Origin: Pseudomonadota bacterium
GTDB lineage: Bacteria > Pseudomonadota > Alphaproteobacteria > Acetobacterales > Acetobacteraceae
Assembly: GCA_021781835.1 (NCBI GenBank)
Contig: JAJXWD010000023.1
Span: 1-43,076 of the forward strand
Length of the DNA: 43,076 nt
Direction of reading: 5' to 3'
Part shown: positions 42,982 through 43,076 of the stretch, in pieces
How positions within the stretch are numbered: position 1 is the stretch's first letter
Layout: every line of letters starts with the position of its first letter
Notes under the pieces: model-generated
The model's database searches: none
Told to the model about the DNA's origin: nothing
Seen by the model: only the letters and a program-made list of their open reading frames with translations
Position numbers and translations under genes: made by a program

Positions 42982-43001
42982 GGCCATTTTAAAAGATGGC
43001 C
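42982..43001. repeat. Leader hairpin before the last gene
   Basis: Arms GGCCAT and ATGGCC enclose TTTAAAAG, ending 19 bases before the ATG at 43021 and just ahead of its AAGGGGA ribosome site. It could influence translation or mRNA stability. It is short and could be coincidental. Confidence 0.35.
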
Positions 43002-43020
43002 GTATATAAGGGGAAACAAG

Positions 43021-43076
43021 ATGTCTGACGTGAACAAGGACTCTGACGTGAAAAACCCTGGCACCAACCGCCGGAA
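43021..43076 (+). CDS. Start of a gene cut by the window edge
   Basis: Eighteen complete codons read MSDVNKDSDVKNPGTNRR, preceded by the ribosome site AAGGGGA at good spacing. The hydrophilic start ending in Asn-Arg-Arg could be the beginning of a twin-arginine signal, as in many periplasmic binding proteins, but the diagnostic residues lie beyond the window. Its position after the palindrome and hairpin suggests a regulated gene, possibly the transport part of the preceding sugar or cyclitol locus. The function cannot be stated. Confidence 0.6.
   Translation, partial: MSDVNKDSDVKNPGTNRR

Overview
The window looks like chromosomal DNA of a GC-rich alphaproteobacterium, probably from the Acetobacterales/Rhodospirillales side. 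The clues are the accB-aroQ junction, the tRNA-Glu sequence, the glyA-soxBDAG operon and the hydrogenase-4-like gene set. The family-level placement is inference from gene style; I could run no search.

Layout. (1) 1-2.4 kb, housekeeping: the 5' end of accB and aroQ (minus), then thiS, thiG and a VC0807-type membrane protein (plus). (2) 2.46-9.12 kb: a compact six-gene operon (hyfB-C-E-F-G-I order) for a membrane complex related to hydrogenase-4 and complex I. Its large subunit has lost both nickel-binding CxxC pairs, while its small subunit keeps its Fe-S cysteines. (3) 9.16-10.17 kb: tRNA-Glu followed by a truncated integrase-like ORF, a possible transposase remnant and the first copy of a 108-base repeat, that is, an old integration scar. 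(4) 10.2-21.1 kb, aromatic catabolism: mhpB, a two-component flavin monooxygenase and mhpC (meta-cleavage of a dihydroxyphenylpropanoid), an MhpR-like IclR regulator, then ferulate/p-coumarate genes fcs, ech and a frameshifted vdh, a divergent MarR regulator and an acyl-CoA dehydrogenase. The second copy of the 108-base repeat lies between the two aromatic modules. (5) 21.1-31.95 kb: a transposase scrap, a GbdR-like GATase1-AraC regulator and the divergent operon glyA-soxB-soxD-soxA-soxG-sdaA-metF-like-purU, which turns sarcosine into glycine, serine and pyruvate and handles the folate-bound one-carbon units. (6) 32.1-42.1 kb, visibly less GC-rich: three Gfo/Idh/MocA dehydrogenases, four xylose-isomerase-like TIM-barrel proteins (one IolH-like, one IolE-like) and two LacI regulators, with no kinase or transporter. 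It looks like an uncharacterised oxidative route for a cyclitol or sugar. (7) 42.14-43.02 kb: a long non-coding stretch with hairpins and a palindrome, leading into a gene cut by the window edge.

Taken together, regions 4-6 suggest a bacterium living on plant-derived compounds: hydroxycinnamates, phenylpropanoids, betaine-derived sarcosine and cyclitols or sugars. The strongest candidates for something undescribed are the nickel-less hydrogenase-like complex, the duplicated dehydrogenase/TIM-barrel module with its two LacI regulators, and the 108-base repeat whose two copies each end exactly on a gene's stop codon.
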